From Oscillospiraceae bacterium (GTDB lineage: Bacteria > Bacillota > Clostridia > Oscillospirales > Oscillospiraceae), in contig SVKU01000016.1 in assembly GCA_015068245.1 (NCBI GenBank), positions 1 to 59,001 of the forward strand: a stretch of 59,001 bases of DNA, written 5' to 3'. The position numbers and the translations under genes were made by a program. Below the pieces are notes generated by a model that had not been told where the DNA came from, made no database searches, and saw only the letters and a program-made list of their open reading frames with translations. Shown in pieces: positions 32,614-41,520 of the stretch (within the stretch, counting starts at the first letter, position 1; the number at the start of each line of letters is the position of its first letter).

Positions 32614-33369
32614 TTGAACAGCATAAAGATTTTTATTACCGCTCAGTCTCAGTTGCTGCCATCGGCCGGAATATCGGGATGCAGTGTCGCCCACCTTGAC
32701 TATACTATCGGACCCGGAAAGCGATTGTTGAGAAACTCCCGTTCAAGGGCTTTTCGCGGCGGTCTTTTGGTGGTGTCCGACAAAAATATGCCATTAGGCG
32801 ACGGCAGTTTGTTTGCCGCTGAAATTGTAAGAGAATGCTTGAACAAGGGTTACTCAGGCGTTGTTGCAAACTTCGGTTCCTCCGGTTCGCTGCACACCAC
32901 AATGCAAAACCGACTTGCCGCAAAAGGTCTGCGTCTGTATGTGCCCGAATCTTTGGCTGCAGATGCATGCGATTCACAGGTCATGTGCCCTACCGCAATT
33001 TCCGGAGGCAGTCTTTCTGTACGTCTGCAGGAACTTTGCAGGAAATACGGTGCCGGGCGTATTGCACTTGATATCGAACGGCTTGCCATGGATTTTCTGC
33101 TGCCGTCCCCCACCGGAGAAGGTACTCCTTTAAGCAGAGGAGAACTGAATTCCCTGCTGCAAAAGCGTGGCGCACAAAGCTTTTTCTCTAACGATCTCTG
33201 TGCCCATTACTTTACCTATTCCGAAAACGGAAAGCATCATTTTGTGCTGTATGACACGGCGTCAAGCATAAAAAAGAAAATGTCCATCGCAGCATCGATG
33301 GGCATTGGAGAATGTTTTTTAATGTACAGCGAAGTTGAGGATATATTACAGGGAATAATTAATAATTAA
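32614..33369 (+). CDS. Unrecognised conserved-looking protein, possibly TIM-barrel
   Basis: 251 residues, TTG start at 32614 with AGAGGG upstream, divergent from pepP. I do not recognise the family. Alternating beta/alpha segments are apparent: GGLLVVSDKNMP, GVVANFGSS, RLYVPESLA, AGRIALDIERLAMDFLLPSPTGEG, QSFFSNDLCAHYF, HHFVLYDT, GIGECFLMYSEVEDIL. Regular beta strands ending in acidic residues suggest a barrel like glycoside-hydrolase-18 relatives, but no clear DxxDxE is present. No signal peptide or membrane helix. It faces a housekeeping operon and has no partner on its strand. Confidence 0.65.
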   Translation: MNSIKIFITAQSQLLPSAGISGCSVAHLDYTIGPGKRLLRNSRSRAFRGGLLVVSDKNMPLGDGSLFAAEIVRECLNKGYSGVVANFGSSGSLHTTMQNRLAAKGLRLYVPESLAADACDSQVMCPTAISGGSLSVRLQELCRKYGAGRIALDIERLAMDFLLPSPTGEGTPLSRGELNSLLQKRGAQSFFSNDLCAHYFTYSENGKHHFVLYDTASSIKKKMSIAASMGIGECFLMYSEVEDILQGIINN

Positions 33370-33374
33370 TATGC

Positions 33375-33480
33375 TGTCATACCGAACGTTGACGAATGTC
33401 AACGGAGGAATCCCCTTCTTGCTGCGTATTGCGCAACAGGACGGGGATTTCTCAGCCGCTTTGCGGCTATCGAAATGACA
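33375..33480. repeat. Intergenic repeat of the GTCAT...GAAATGACA type
   Basis: Complementary ends (TGTCATACCGAACG... and ...CGAAATGACA) with inner CCCC(T/G)TC and GACGGGGATTTCTC segments. Related elements occur at 46173-46310 and 57331-57452. Confidence 0.7.
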
Positions 33481-33496
33481 GAGATTTGTGTGCACC

Positions 33497-33605
33497 GCGT
33501 ATGGCGAGAAAATTTACGTTGTAAAAAGGCGCGTTTTCGCAGGAATACTTGGTGTATTTCAAGAAAACAGCAACTCATTTACAGCGCAAATTTTCCGCCA
33601 TACGC
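33497..33605. repeat. 109-nt element with long imperfect terminal inverted repeats
   Basis: The left arm GCGTATGGCG-A-GAAAATTT (with ACGTTGTAAA after it) is complementary to the right arm TTTACAGCGCAAATTTTCCGCCATACGC over about 28 nt with a bulge and two weak pairs. Inner arms GTTTTC/GAAAAC and GGAATAC/GTATTTC continue the fold, so nearly the whole element can form one hairpin. No coding potential seen. Confidence 0.7.
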
Positions 33606-33617
33606 CCGGTATAAACT

Positions 33618-33645
33618 AAGCCCCGCTCTTAATTGAGCGGGGCTT
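33618..33645 (-). terminator. Hairpin terminator of rpsU
   Basis: AAGCCCCGCTC / GAGCGGGGCTT perfect stem with 6-nt loop, 10 nt after the rpsU stop on the minus strand; only a weak T tract follows (AGTTTA). Confidence 0.7.
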
Positions 33646-33655
33646 AAAAAAGCTA

Positions 33656-33841
33656 TTAATAATACTTTTTTCTGCTGTTCTTACGAGCAGCTTCGGATTT
33701 CTGCTTGCGCTTCAGGCTGGGGCTGACATAATGCTCTCTCTTCTTGACTTCAGCAATAACGCCAGCTTTCTGGCAGCTGCGCTTGAATCTCTTAAGAGCG
33801 CTTTCCAGCGATTCGTTTTCTTTGACGCGGATTTCCGACAT
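33656..33841 (-). CDS. rpsU: 30S ribosomal protein bS21
   Basis: 61 residues, start [10 protein letters not shown] with GGAGGGAGGG upstream. The bS21 core [33 protein letters not shown] is intact and the tail is highly basic ([18 protein letters not shown]). Part of the small-subunit platform near the anti-Shine-Dalgarno helix. It lies 107 nt downstream of leuS and may be read with it or from its own promoter. Confidence 0.96.
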   Translation of the reverse strand: MSEIRVKENESLESALKRFKRSCQKAGVIAEVKKREHYVSPSLKRKQKSEAARKNSRKKYY

Positions 33842-33948
33842 TGGTTTTCCCTCCCTCCGACGCGCCTTCCTGTGGAAGGGGCTTTGAGCAGCCATTACTC
33901 ATGGCTTTAGATATTATATTAGTTCCCTGAGCAAATGTCAAGCAAAAA

Positions 33949-36354
33949 CTACTTGATTATCAGGTTTACAAGCTTATTTTTTACATAAATGGTCTTGACT
34001 ATGCTTCCGCCGGCGCTGAGCTGCTTCTTAACACGGTCATCTTCGGAAACTGCAGCGATAACATCGGCTTCTTCACTGTCGGCTGCCATAGGTACGGTGC
34101 CCTTGAATTTACCGTTGATCTGGATAGCGATCTCGATCTGGGTATCCTTGGTCTTTTCTTCGTCGTACTCAGGCCATACGGACAGAGAACACAGACCCTC
34201 GAAGCCCATCTGTTCCCAAAGTTCCTCAGCAATATGAGGTGCAAAGGGGCTGACAAGCTGGAGCAAAGTCTTCATTTCTGCCTTGTTGATTCCCTTGTCG
34301 GTAAAGTCGTTGACAAGACTCATCAGGGTTGCGATAGCGGTATTGGCTTTCAGATTGTCGATATCGTTGGTGACCTTCTTGATAGCCTTATGAACGGCAG
34401 ATTCGTGCTGAGCGGAGTAAGCATCGCCCTCAGTTACCTTTTCGGACAGATTCCAGATCTTGTCGAGGAATCTCTTGCAGCCCTTGACAGCCTTGGACTG
34501 CCAGGGAGCAGCCTTTTCGAAGTCGCCGATGAACATGATGTAGGTTCTCATGGTGTCGGCACCGAACTCGGCCACGATATCGTTGGGGTTGACTACGTTG
34601 CCCTTGGACTTGGACATCTTCTCGTTGCCTTCGCCAAGGATCATGCCGTGGCTGGTGCGCTTGGCATAGGGTTCGGGCTGGGGAACAACGCCAATATCAT
34701 ACAGGAACTTGTGCCAGAAACGGGAGTACAGCAGGTGCAGAGTGGTATGCTCCATGCCACCGTTGTACCAGTCAACAGGCATCCAGTAATCCAGAGCTTC
34801 CTTGGAAGCCAGTTCATCATTGTTATAGGGGTCAAGGTAACGCAGGAAGTACCAGGAGGAACCTGCCCACTGAGGCATGGTATCGGTCTCACGACGGGCT
34901 TCCGCTCCGCACTTGGGGCAGGTGGTCTTGACCCAGTCAGTCAGGTGAGCAAGGGGAGATTCGCCGTTATCGGTGGGTTCGTAGGATTCCACCTCAGGCA
35001 GCAGCAGAGGCAGTTCGCTCTCAGGCAGAGGCTGCCAGCCGCAGTGGTCACACCAGACCATGGGGATGGGTTCGCCCCAGTAACGCTGGCGGGAGAATAC
35101 CCAGTCACGAAGCTTATAGTTGACCTTGGCTTCGCCAAGACCCTTTTCGGCGAGCCATTCGATAATAGTTTCCTTGGCCTTGGCAACTTCCAGACCGTTG
35201 AGGAAATCGGAGTTGACCAGAATACCGGTTTCAACATCGGTGTAGGCTTCTTTTTCCACATCGCCGCCGGCAACGACTTCGATGATGGGCAGGCCGAACA
35301 CCTTGGCAAACTCCCAGTCACGGGTGTCGTGTCCGGGAACGGCCATGATGGCGCCGGTGCCGTAGGTAGCCAGAACGTAATCTGAAATAAAGATGGGGAT
35401 ATTTTTGCCGTTTACAGGATTGATGGCGGTAACACCCTTGAGGCATACACCGGTTTTTTCCTTGTTCAGTTCGGTACGTTCAAAGTCAGACTTGGAAGCT
35501 GCTGCCAGCTGATAAGCCTTGACTTCGTCGGCGTTTTCCAGTTTATCCATCCACTTGGCAACAAGCTCATGCTCGGGAGAAACTACCATGTAGGTTGCGC
35601 CAAACAGAGTATCGGGACGGGTGGTGTAGACAACAACGTCGTCACCAGCGGTGGTGGCAAACTTCACATTGGCACCTGTGGAACGGCCGATCCAGTTGCG
35701 CTGCTGGATCTTGACACGCTCGATGTAGTTCACATCGTCCAGATCGTCGATAAGACGCTGGGCATATTCGGTGATCTTAAGCATCCACTGGCTCTTCTCC
35801 TTGCGGATAACAGGACTGCCGCAGCGTTCGCAGACGTTTTCGACAACCTCTTCGTTGGCCAGAACACACTTGCATGAGGTGCACCAGTTGACAGGCATCT
35901 TTGCCTTATAGGCAAGCCCCTTTTCGTACAGCTTAAGGAATATCCACTGGGTCCACTTGAAATAAGCAGGGTCGGTGGTATTGACAGCACGGTTCCAGTC
36001 GAAGCTGTAGCCCAATGTCTTGAGCTGATCGGTGAATGTTGCCACGTTGTTTTCAGTTACAACACGGGGGTGTATCTTGTTGGCAATAGCGTAGTTCTCG
36101 GTAGGCAGGCCGAAAGCGTCAAAGCCCATGGGGAACATTACGTTATAACCCTGCATTCTCTTTTTGCGGGCAACCACATCAAGAGCGGTGTAGGGTCTTG
36201 CGTGACCAACATGGAGACCTGCTCCGGAGGGATAGGGGAACTCTACCAGAGCGTAGAATTTTTCCTTGCTTTTGTCCAGCTTGACTTCATAGGCGTGGGT
36301 CTCGTCCCAGATTTTTTGCCACTTTTTCTCGATGGCGGAAAACTCGTATTTCAT
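33949..36354 (-). CDS. leuS: Leucyl-tRNA synthetase
   Basis: 801 residues. The start [13 protein letters not shown] (36354) is preferred over an ATG nine nt earlier because the AAGGAA site sits at the right distance. Class I signatures: HVGH in [16 protein letters not shown], and KMSKS in [15 protein letters not shown]. The CP1 editing domain carries [14 protein letters not shown] and [15 protein letters not shown]. Zinc-like CxxC sites at CTSCKC...CERCG. No T-box leader is visible in the 68 nt to rsfS, so any leucine control must come from further upstream in the operon. Confidence 0.97.
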   Translation of the reverse strand: MKYEFSAIEKKWQKIWDETHAYEVKLDKSKEKFYALVEFPYPSGAGLHVGHARPYTALDVVARKKRMQGYNVMFPMGFDAFGLPTENYAIANKIHPRVVTENNVATFTDQLKTLGYSFDWNRAVNTTDPAYFKWTQWIFLKLYEKGLAYKAKMPVNWCTSCKCVLANEEVVENVCERCGSPVIRKEKSQWMLKITEYAQRLIDDLDDVNYIERVKIQQRNWIGRSTGANVKFATTAGDDVVVYTTRPDTLFGATYMVVSPEHELVAKWMDKLENADEVKAYQLAAASKSDFERTELNKEKTGVCLKGVTAINPVNGKNIPIFISDYVLATYGTGAIMAVPGHDTRDWEFAKVFGLPIIEVVAGGDVEKEAYTDVETGILVNSDFLNGLEVAKAKETIIEWLAEKGLGEAKVNYKLRDWVFSRQRYWGEPIPMVWCDHCGWQPLPESELPLLLPEVESYEPTDNGESPLAHLTDWVKTTCPKCGAEARRETDTMPQWAGSSWYFLRYLDPYNNDELASKEALDYWMPVDWYNGGMEHTTLHLLYSRFWHKFLYDIGVVPQPEPYAKRTSHGMILGEGNEKMSKSKGNVVNPNDIVAEFGADTMRTYIMFIGDFEKAAPWQSKAVKGCKRFLDKIWNLSEKVTEGDAYSAQHESAVHKAIKKVTNDIDNLKANTAIATLMSLVNDFTDKGINKAEMKTLLQLVSPFAPHIAEELWEQMGFEGLCSLSVWPEYDEEKTKDTQIEIAIQINGKFKGTVPMAADSEEADVIAAVSEDDRVKKQLSAGGSIVKTIYVKNKLVNLIIK

Positions 36355-36422
36355 CTTTATCATTCCTTGTTTTATTAGGTGTCAGGGTGCAGGGATCAGA
36401 TTGTTCCTTTACCCCAGACTTT

Positions 36423-36785
36423 TTAATTTTCAATAAGATATTCGCTGATGTCTTCTTCGACTGCGTCGGACCAGAGGCGTTCAAGGTCGTAGAACTTGCG
36501 TGCTTCGTCGGTGAATACATGGATGACCACGCTGCCAAAATCCAGCAGCACCCAGGTGTTGGAGCGGTGGCCTTCCACATGACCCAGGATCTCCCCTGCT
36601 TCTTCCATGAAATGCTCGGTTTCGTCGCAGAGAGTTTTGATATGGGTATTGGAGGTGCCGGTGCAGATAACAAAATAATCTGCCATGACAGTCAGATCAG
36701 CTATTTTCAGCAGCTTGATATCCTGACCTTTTTTGCCATCGAGGGCTTTTACCGCAACGATGGCGGCTTCTTTAGGTGTTAACAC
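36423..36785 (-). CDS. rsfS: Ribosomal silencing factor RsfS
   Basis: 120 residues, GTG start with GAAAGGAAG upstream. The conserved core ADYFVICTGTSNTHIKTLCDE and WVLLDFGSVVIHVFTDEARKFYDLERLW is intact. Binds uL14 and keeps the subunits apart under low nutrients. Sits between the LCP gene and leuS as in many Clostridia. Confidence 0.96.
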   Translation of the reverse strand: MLTPKEAAIVAVKALDGKKGQDIKLLKIADLTVMADYFVICTGTSNTHIKTLCDETEHFMEEAGEILGHVEGHRSNTWVLLDFGSVVIHVFTDEARKFYDLERLWSDAVEEDISEYLIEN

Positions 36786-36912
36786 GGTTTTTCTTCCTTT
36801 CTAACCATGGTTTGAACGATTGATAATCATGAGCAACGCAGTGCGCGGTCGCGTGGGCCTTCCCCTTGAGGGGAAGCCTTTCATACGCAGTACGATAGGT
36901 CGTGCAGCTGCA

Positions 36913-38394
36913 TCAGTCCACGTCTGCCACGTCTTCGCCCTGAGTTATGTTAACTTCGGGGCCTTTGGGTTCTTCTGCGTGAACAGCATCGGGAGATGCT
37001 GTGCCGTAATTGCTGTAGGCGTGACTGTTGTAGGTGGTGGAGCGCAGACTGCGGGAGATGATACCGTTTTCGAGGGTGTAAATGTAAACATCATCGATGG
37101 TCAGGTCTTCCTCATAGGGGTTGAACCATTCGTTGACGGTATCCACCATATCGTAGCCGTAGAGGAAAACATATGAAAGACCGTTCCATCCTCCATCCTC
37201 GTTTATCATGGTCATGGTCTCGATGCTGTCGAGATCGACTTTAAGCAGTTCCTGAGCAAAGGCGATGATATTGCCCACGGTCAGGTTGGTGTACATATTC
37301 TCAAACACGGTTTCGCAGATATCGGGAACCTTGAGTGTATTCTTGACAGTAAGCACCTGCTTTGCCATAGCTTTGATGAAGTCCTGCTGAACCTCCATTC
37401 TGGTAAGGTCCTGAGCGTCGTAGCCCTTACGGAAACGAACAAGCTGCATTGCCTTGTCGCCGTCCAGAACCTGTACGCCCTTTTTCAGGTCTATGAGCAA
37501 ATCCTGAGTCGGGTCTGAATAATACATATCACGAGGCACGTCGAACTCAACGCCGCCGATGATATCAACAATCTGTACAAAAGCTTCAAGGTTTATCATG
37601 CAGTAGGCATCGGGTACAAAACCTACCAGCAGGGATACCTGCTTCATAAGCTCTTCCATGCCTGCTTCCTGAGTGCCGCCCTTATTGTAGCCTGCAGTAT
37701 AAGCTGTATTCAGCTTGTAGCCGGCTGCCTTGGAGTTGATGAAAGTATCACGGGGGATACTGGCTATCTTCAAATCATGGTTGACAGTGTCGAGGGAGCA
37801 GAGCATCATGGTATCGGTAAGATATGAACCCTTGTCCACACCTACCAGAAGAACAGTGTACCAGCCTTCCTTGCGGTCGCCGGGTACGGTGAGCAGTTCG
37901 CCAAGGTTGTCGCCCACTTCGGCTTCGTCCTGAACGGGGTTGACCTGAACACTGGTGACCTTAACATCAAGCTCGGGAGTTGATGGAGCTGTTTCGATGC
38001 TCTGGATACCGCCGGTGTTCTGAGGTGTGGGTTCCGGAGTTGTTACCTGGGTGGTGATGGGGGGAGTTTCGATTTCGGGCAGCTTTACAAAGCTTTTCCA
38101 AATGATCACCACAAGTATGACGAGCACCGCCAGCACTGCGCCGAGTATGATAAGTCCTTTCTGCAAGCCTGTAAGACTTCTTTTCTTTGCAGGTTCCTCT
38201 TCGAAATCTTCGTATTCTTCATTGGAGATCCGGGTAACATCTTCCTCCGATGCCCCGGTATTATGCTGCCTGCCGGGATCGACCGGTTCAGTCTCATTTA
38301 TTTCTTCTTCAAAATCGACAACCGTTTCTTCAACGTAAGATGCCGCTGTTTTACCGCTGTGTTTGCTTTTTCGGCTGTTGCCAAACAGTTTCAT
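36913..38394 (-). CDS. LytR-CpsA-Psr (LCP) family wall-polymer ligase
   Basis: 493 residues. The ATG at 38394 overlaps the nadD-yqeK stop by 4 nt, which fixes the start. Cytoplasmic acidic N-terminus (1-77), one membrane helix (78-99), a Pro/Thr linker, then the extracellular LCP domain: VGVDKGSYLTDTMMLCSLD, IASIPRDTFIN, KLNTAYTAGYNKGG, FVQIVDIIGGVEFDVP, QLVRFRKGYDAQDLTRMEVQQ. The conserved Arg and Asp residues that hold the polyprenyl-phosphate substrate are present. Attaches teichoic acid or capsule to peptidoglycan. The tail after about 440 is disordered. Confidence 0.95.
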   Translation of the reverse strand: MKLFGNSRKSKHSGKTAASYVEETVVDFEEEINETEPVDPGRQHNTGASEEDVTRISNEEYEDFEEEPAKKRSLTGLQKGLIILGAVLAVLVILVVIIWKSFVKLPEIETPPITTQVTTPEPTPQNTGGIQSIETAPSTPELDVKVTSVQVNPVQDEAEVGDNLGELLTVPGDRKEGWYTVLLVGVDKGSYLTDTMMLCSLDTVNHDLKIASIPRDTFINSKAAGYKLNTAYTAGYNKGGTQEAGMEELMKQVSLLVGFVPDAYCMINLEAFVQIVDIIGGVEFDVPRDMYYSDPTQDLLIDLKKGVQVLDGDKAMQLVRFRKGYDAQDLTRMEVQQDFIKAMAKQVLTVKNTLKVPDICETVFENMYTNLTVGNIIAFAQELLKVDLDSIETMTMINEDGGWNGLSYVFLYGYDMVDTVNEWFNPYEEDLTIDDVYIYTLENGIISRSLRSTTYNSHAYSNYGTASPDAVHAEEPKGPEVNITQGEDVADVD

Positions 38395-39596
38395 ATAATG
38401 CCTTTCCTTTCGCATTTTGCTGCGGCGAATTCATATGCCTGTCTTGTCAAAGGGTGGATATCCACTTCCCTGCCTGCAAGATAATTCAGGGAGTGTTCCA
38501 AAGACCGGCAAAGGCATTCGTCCAAATCTTTATAAGCCAATTCGCGGAAGTTCTCCACCCCATCAAAGGTTCTGGTGGGTTCGATAAAATCCGCGAGATA
38601 TATTATCTTTTCCAAAACCGACATCTTCTCTCTGCCGGTGGTATGCCAGCGAATTGCCGAACATACCTCTTCGCTTTCGCCGTAGACATGCTGTGCCACG
38701 GCAGAAGCTGTGAACGCATGATTCACGGTGGGAAACCGTTTTGCGTCTATCTTATGAATGATACCATATCTTTCCGCCAATATCAACTGCTGCGGCAATT
38801 TTACCGCTTTGGTCACATCATGCAATATGGCGGCTCTTCGGGCAGTCTCTTCGTTGACTCCCCAGTGTTTCGCAAGCTTTGCTGCGGTTTCCTCACAGCC
38901 GGAGACATGGGGAAGCCGCTTTTCGTCATGGAGGCTGAACGCATCGTGGCGAAGCTCGTCCACAGTCAGCCCTTTTCTTGACTTACCTGTGGTATATGCT
39001 CCGATTTTTTTGATGTGATCAAACACATCTTTGTTCAGGCAATACTCTCCGCAGTCAAAAACCAGCATGCGCCTTACCGTGGTGGAGGACATTTCTATAT
39101 AATCCAGCGGAATTCTGACAACTGCTCCGCCGTACTCGGAAACGATCTTTTTCTCCATCATGTCTGCACGTTCAAGACGGAAGTTGTCTTTCCCCTCACG
39201 GCATGCCATGACAATAGTCGCCATTGAGCAAATGGTTTCGGGCATATACCATTTGTCAAAGGACAAAAACATATCCATGCCCATGATCAGGTACAGCTCA
39301 TCGTTTGGATAGCTTTTCCTGATTTCTCTCAGAGTATCCACGGTATAGCTTTTGCCTTCCCGCAGTAGCTCGATATCGCTGACTTCAATAATCGGGTGGC
39401 CGTATGCCGCAAGTCGGCACATTTCAAGCCGGTCTTCAGCTTTGGGTGATCCGTCTGCCAGCTTTTTATGAGGCGGCTCGGCAGCAGGCACCATCAGTAC
39501 CTTATCAAGCTTCAGGTGCTCTGCCGCTCCAAGTGCATATCTGATATGTCCGGGATGGGGAGGGTTGAATGAGCCTCCAAGTATGCCCAGTTTCAT
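38391..39596 (-). CDS. nadD: Fused nicotinate-nucleotide adenylyltransferase and YqeK HD phosphohydrolase
   Basis: 401 residues joining two enzymes usually encoded separately. Residues 1-~200 are NadD: nucleotide-binding GGSFNPPHPGH (H14, H17), PPHK, and EMSSTTVRRM near the end; it makes nicotinate adenine dinucleotide. Residues ~205-401 are YqeK: HD-domain ligands in ISGCEE-like VSGCEETAAKLA, AAILHDVTKA, NHAFTASAVAQHV, and AIRWHTTGREKMS..IIYLADFIEP; YqeK hydrolyses Ap4A. No stop or frameshift lies between. Overlaps yhbY by 4 nt and the LCP gene by 4 nt. Confidence 0.95.
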   Translation of the reverse strand: MKLGILGGSFNPPHPGHIRYALGAAEHLKLDKVLMVPAAEPPHKKLADGSPKAEDRLEMCRLAAYGHPIIEVSDIELLREGKSYTVDTLREIRKSYPNDELYLIMGMDMFLSFDKWYMPETICSMATIVMACREGKDNFRLERADMMEKKIVSEYGGAVVRIPLDYIEMSSTTVRRMLVFDCGEYCLNKDVFDHIKKIGAYTTGKSRKGLTVDELRHDAFSLHDEKRLPHVSGCEETAAKLAKHWGVNEETARRAAILHDVTKAVKLPQQLILAERYGIIHKIDAKRFPTVNHAFTASAVAQHVYGESEEVCSAIRWHTTGREKMSVLEKIIYLADFIEPTRTFDGVENFRELAYKDLDECLCRSLEHSLNYLAGREVDIHPLTRQAYEFAAAKCERKGII

Positions 39597-40012
39597 TTAT
39601 TGCCGCTCTTTTCTTCAATAGCTTTGTTTTTAAAGTATTCGTTTCTCTTTTCACGCTGAATCTTTGCTCTGGCAGCTCTTGCCTTTGCGCCTTCCTTGAC
39701 GGGGTTGCGCTTGATTTTTGCGACAGCGTGTTTGGGGTTATTCTTGTTGGGGTTGTTTTTGTAAATTACGAATGTGGATCCGGCTGCGGATACAAAATCG
39801 GCACCCGTAGCTTCTGCCAAAGCGTCGGCAGCTTCGTTTGCCGTCAGCAAAGCTGTTTCGAGAACACGGCATTTTACCAGTTCGTGAGCAAGCAGGGTTT
39901 CTTTGGCCTGAGCCACGAGGGCATCGGAAATGCCGTCTTTGCCTATATGGAGCATGGGCTTGAGTGAGTTTGCCTGAGCACGGAACTCCGCCCTTTGTTT
40001 ACTTGTCAGCAT
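39593..40012 (-). CDS. yhbY: YhbY-family ribosome-assembly RNA-binding protein
   Basis: 139 residues; the CRM domain covers 1-97 (LTSKQRAEFRAQANSLKPMLHIGKDG...VIYKNN) with the GKDG turn in the GxxG RNA-binding position. A 40-residue Lys/Arg/Ala-rich tail (KRNPVKEGAKARAARAKIQREKR) extends past the usual end and probably adds RNA affinity. Overlaps rdgB by 7 nt and nadD by 4 nt. Confidence 0.93.
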   Translation of the reverse strand: MLTSKQRAEFRAQANSLKPMLHIGKDGISDALVAQAKETLLAHELVKCRVLETALLTANEAADALAEATGADFVSAAGSTFVIYKNNPNKNNPKHAVAKIKRNPVKEGAKARAARAKIQREKRNEYFKNKAIEEKSGNK

Positions 40013-40602
40013 ATTGCACCGTCCTTACGCAGTTTTTCTTCAAAGGCACGAATTGCCTTTCCTCTGTGGGAGATGAGGTTTTTTTCGTCTTCCGTCATTT
40101 GAGCCATGGTCACTTCGGTACCGGCTACGCCAAAAATGGGGTCGTAGCCAAAACCGTTTTCACCTGCGGGGCTGCAGGTAATATATCCTTCGCAGCATTC
40201 CTCGGAGGTTACGGTATGGCCGTCGGGAAAAACGCAGCAAATTGAGCTTACAAATCTGGCGGAGCGGTTTTCTTTTCCTTCCATCTCGGCAAGCAGAAGC
40301 TCATATCGCTGGATATCGTCGGCGCACTTGTCGCCGCCGTAACGTGCGGAGTAAACGCCGGGACGACCGTCCAAAGCATCTACCACCAGACCGGAATCAT
40401 CTGCGATGGCAGGCATACCGGCAGCTTTGCATACGGCCTCCGCCTTCAAAAAGGCGTTTTCAGCAAAGGTTGTCCCTGTTTCTTCCACGTCTATATCAAT
40501 GCCTATCTCTGATTGTAAGACGATTTCCACGCCCAAATGTTGCAGAATATCGGTCATTTCTTTGAGTTTTTTCTTGTTTTTACTGGCGAGTACAAGTTTC
40601 AT
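40006..40602 (-). CDS. rdgB: Non-canonical purine NTP pyrophosphatase (RdgB/HAM1)
   Basis: 198 residues. Substrate and metal motifs: VLASKNKKKLKE at the N-terminus, TFAENAFLKAEAVCKAAGMPAIADDSGLVVDALDGRPGVYSARYGG in the middle, and ISHRGKAIRAFEEKL at the end. Removes ITP, XTP and dITP from the pool. Overlaps ftsY by one base and yhbY by seven. Confidence 0.96.
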   Translation of the reverse strand: MKLVLASKNKKKLKEMTDILQHLGVEIVLQSEIGIDIDVEETGTTFAENAFLKAEAVCKAAGMPAIADDSGLVVDALDGRPGVYSARYGGDKCADDIQRYELLLAEMEGKENRSARFVSSICCVFPDGHTVTSEECCEGYITCSPAGENGFGYDPIFGVAGTEVTMAQMTEDEKNLISHRGKAIRAFEEKLRKDGAIC

Positions 40603-41501
40603 TACAGCAGTGCCTCCACAAAGTCGTGGGCATTAAAAGGCATCAGATCGTCTATCTGTTCACCGACACCGATGTATTTGACAGGTATCTGCAGTTCGTT
40701 GGCAACGGCGACCACGATGCCGCCCTTGGCGGTGCCGTCCAGCTTGGTGAGCACCAGACCTGTAACGCCTGCGGCTTCCTTGAACTGCTTTGCCTGAGTA
40801 AGGCCGTTCTGGCCGGTGGTAGCGTCCAGCACCAGCAGAGTTTCACGGTCGCAGCCGGGCAGCTCACGGTCGATGATGCGGCTGATTTTGTTAAGCTCGT
40901 TCATGAGGTTCTGCTTATTGTGAAGTCGACCCGCAGTGTCGCAAAGGACAACATCGGACTTGTTTGCTCTTGCGGAGGTAATGGCATCGAACACCACTGA
41001 CGCAGGGTCGGAGCCTTCGTTCTGGCGAACGATATCCACGTTTGCACGGTCTGCCCAAATCTCCAGCTGGTCGGCAGCTGCCGCACGGAAAGTGTCTGCC
41101 GCACAAAGCAGAACACGCTTACCGTCGGCGGTGAGCTGGTTTGCCAGCTTGCCGATGGTGGTGGTTTTGCCCACACCGTTAACACCTATCATAAGGATGA
41201 CCGAAGGTCTGGTGTCCATTTTCAGGCTGCTGTCTCCCACGTTCAGCATCATAACAAGTATCTGCTTGAGGGACTGCTTTACCTCTTCGGGGGTTCTGTA
41301 TTTGTTAATGGCAACACGTTCACGAAGCAGTTCAACAGCTTTCACGGCGGTATCTACACCCAGATCTGCCATGATGAGGCTTTCTTCAAGCTCATCATAA
41401 AAATCGTCGTCTATGCCATTGAAGGAAGCAATAACATTATCGAGGCTCATGGCCTTTCTTGTTTTGGAAAGACCATCTTTTATCTTGTCAAAAAATCCCA
41501 T
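40602..41501 (-). CDS. ftsY: Signal recognition particle receptor FtsY
   Basis: 299 residues. N-terminal helical N domain ([25 protein letters not shown] region) and the GTPase G domain: [58 protein letters not shown]. It lacks the long acidic A domain of enterobacterial FtsY, as is usual in Firmicutes. Receives ribosome-SRP complexes at the membrane. 19 nt downstream of smc. Confidence 0.97.
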   Translation of the reverse strand: MGFFDKIKDGLSKTRKAMSLDNVIASFNGIDDDFYDELEESLIMADLGVDTAVKAVELLRERVAINKYRTPEEVKQSLKQILVMMLNVGDSSLKMDTRPSVILMIGVNGVGKTTTIGKLANQLTADGKRVLLCAADTFRAAAADQLEIWADRANVDIVRQNEGSDPASVVFDAITSARANKSDVVLCDTAGRLHNKQNLMNELNKISRIIDRELPGCDRETLLVLDATTGQNGLTQAKQFKEAAGVTGLVLTKLDGTAKGGIVVAVANELQIPVKYIGVGEQIDDLMPFNAHDFVEALL

Positions 41502-41520
41502 GGTTGGTTCCTTTCTGAGA

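Noticed and set aside
34234-35385. 383-codon plus-strand frame opposite leuS
   Set aside because: leuS on the minus strand has complete class I synthetase motifs; the plus frame has none.
36364-36422. Possible T-box leader before leuS
   Set aside because: Only 68 nt separate rsfS from the leuS start, too short for a T-box, and no T-box core or terminator pair is present.
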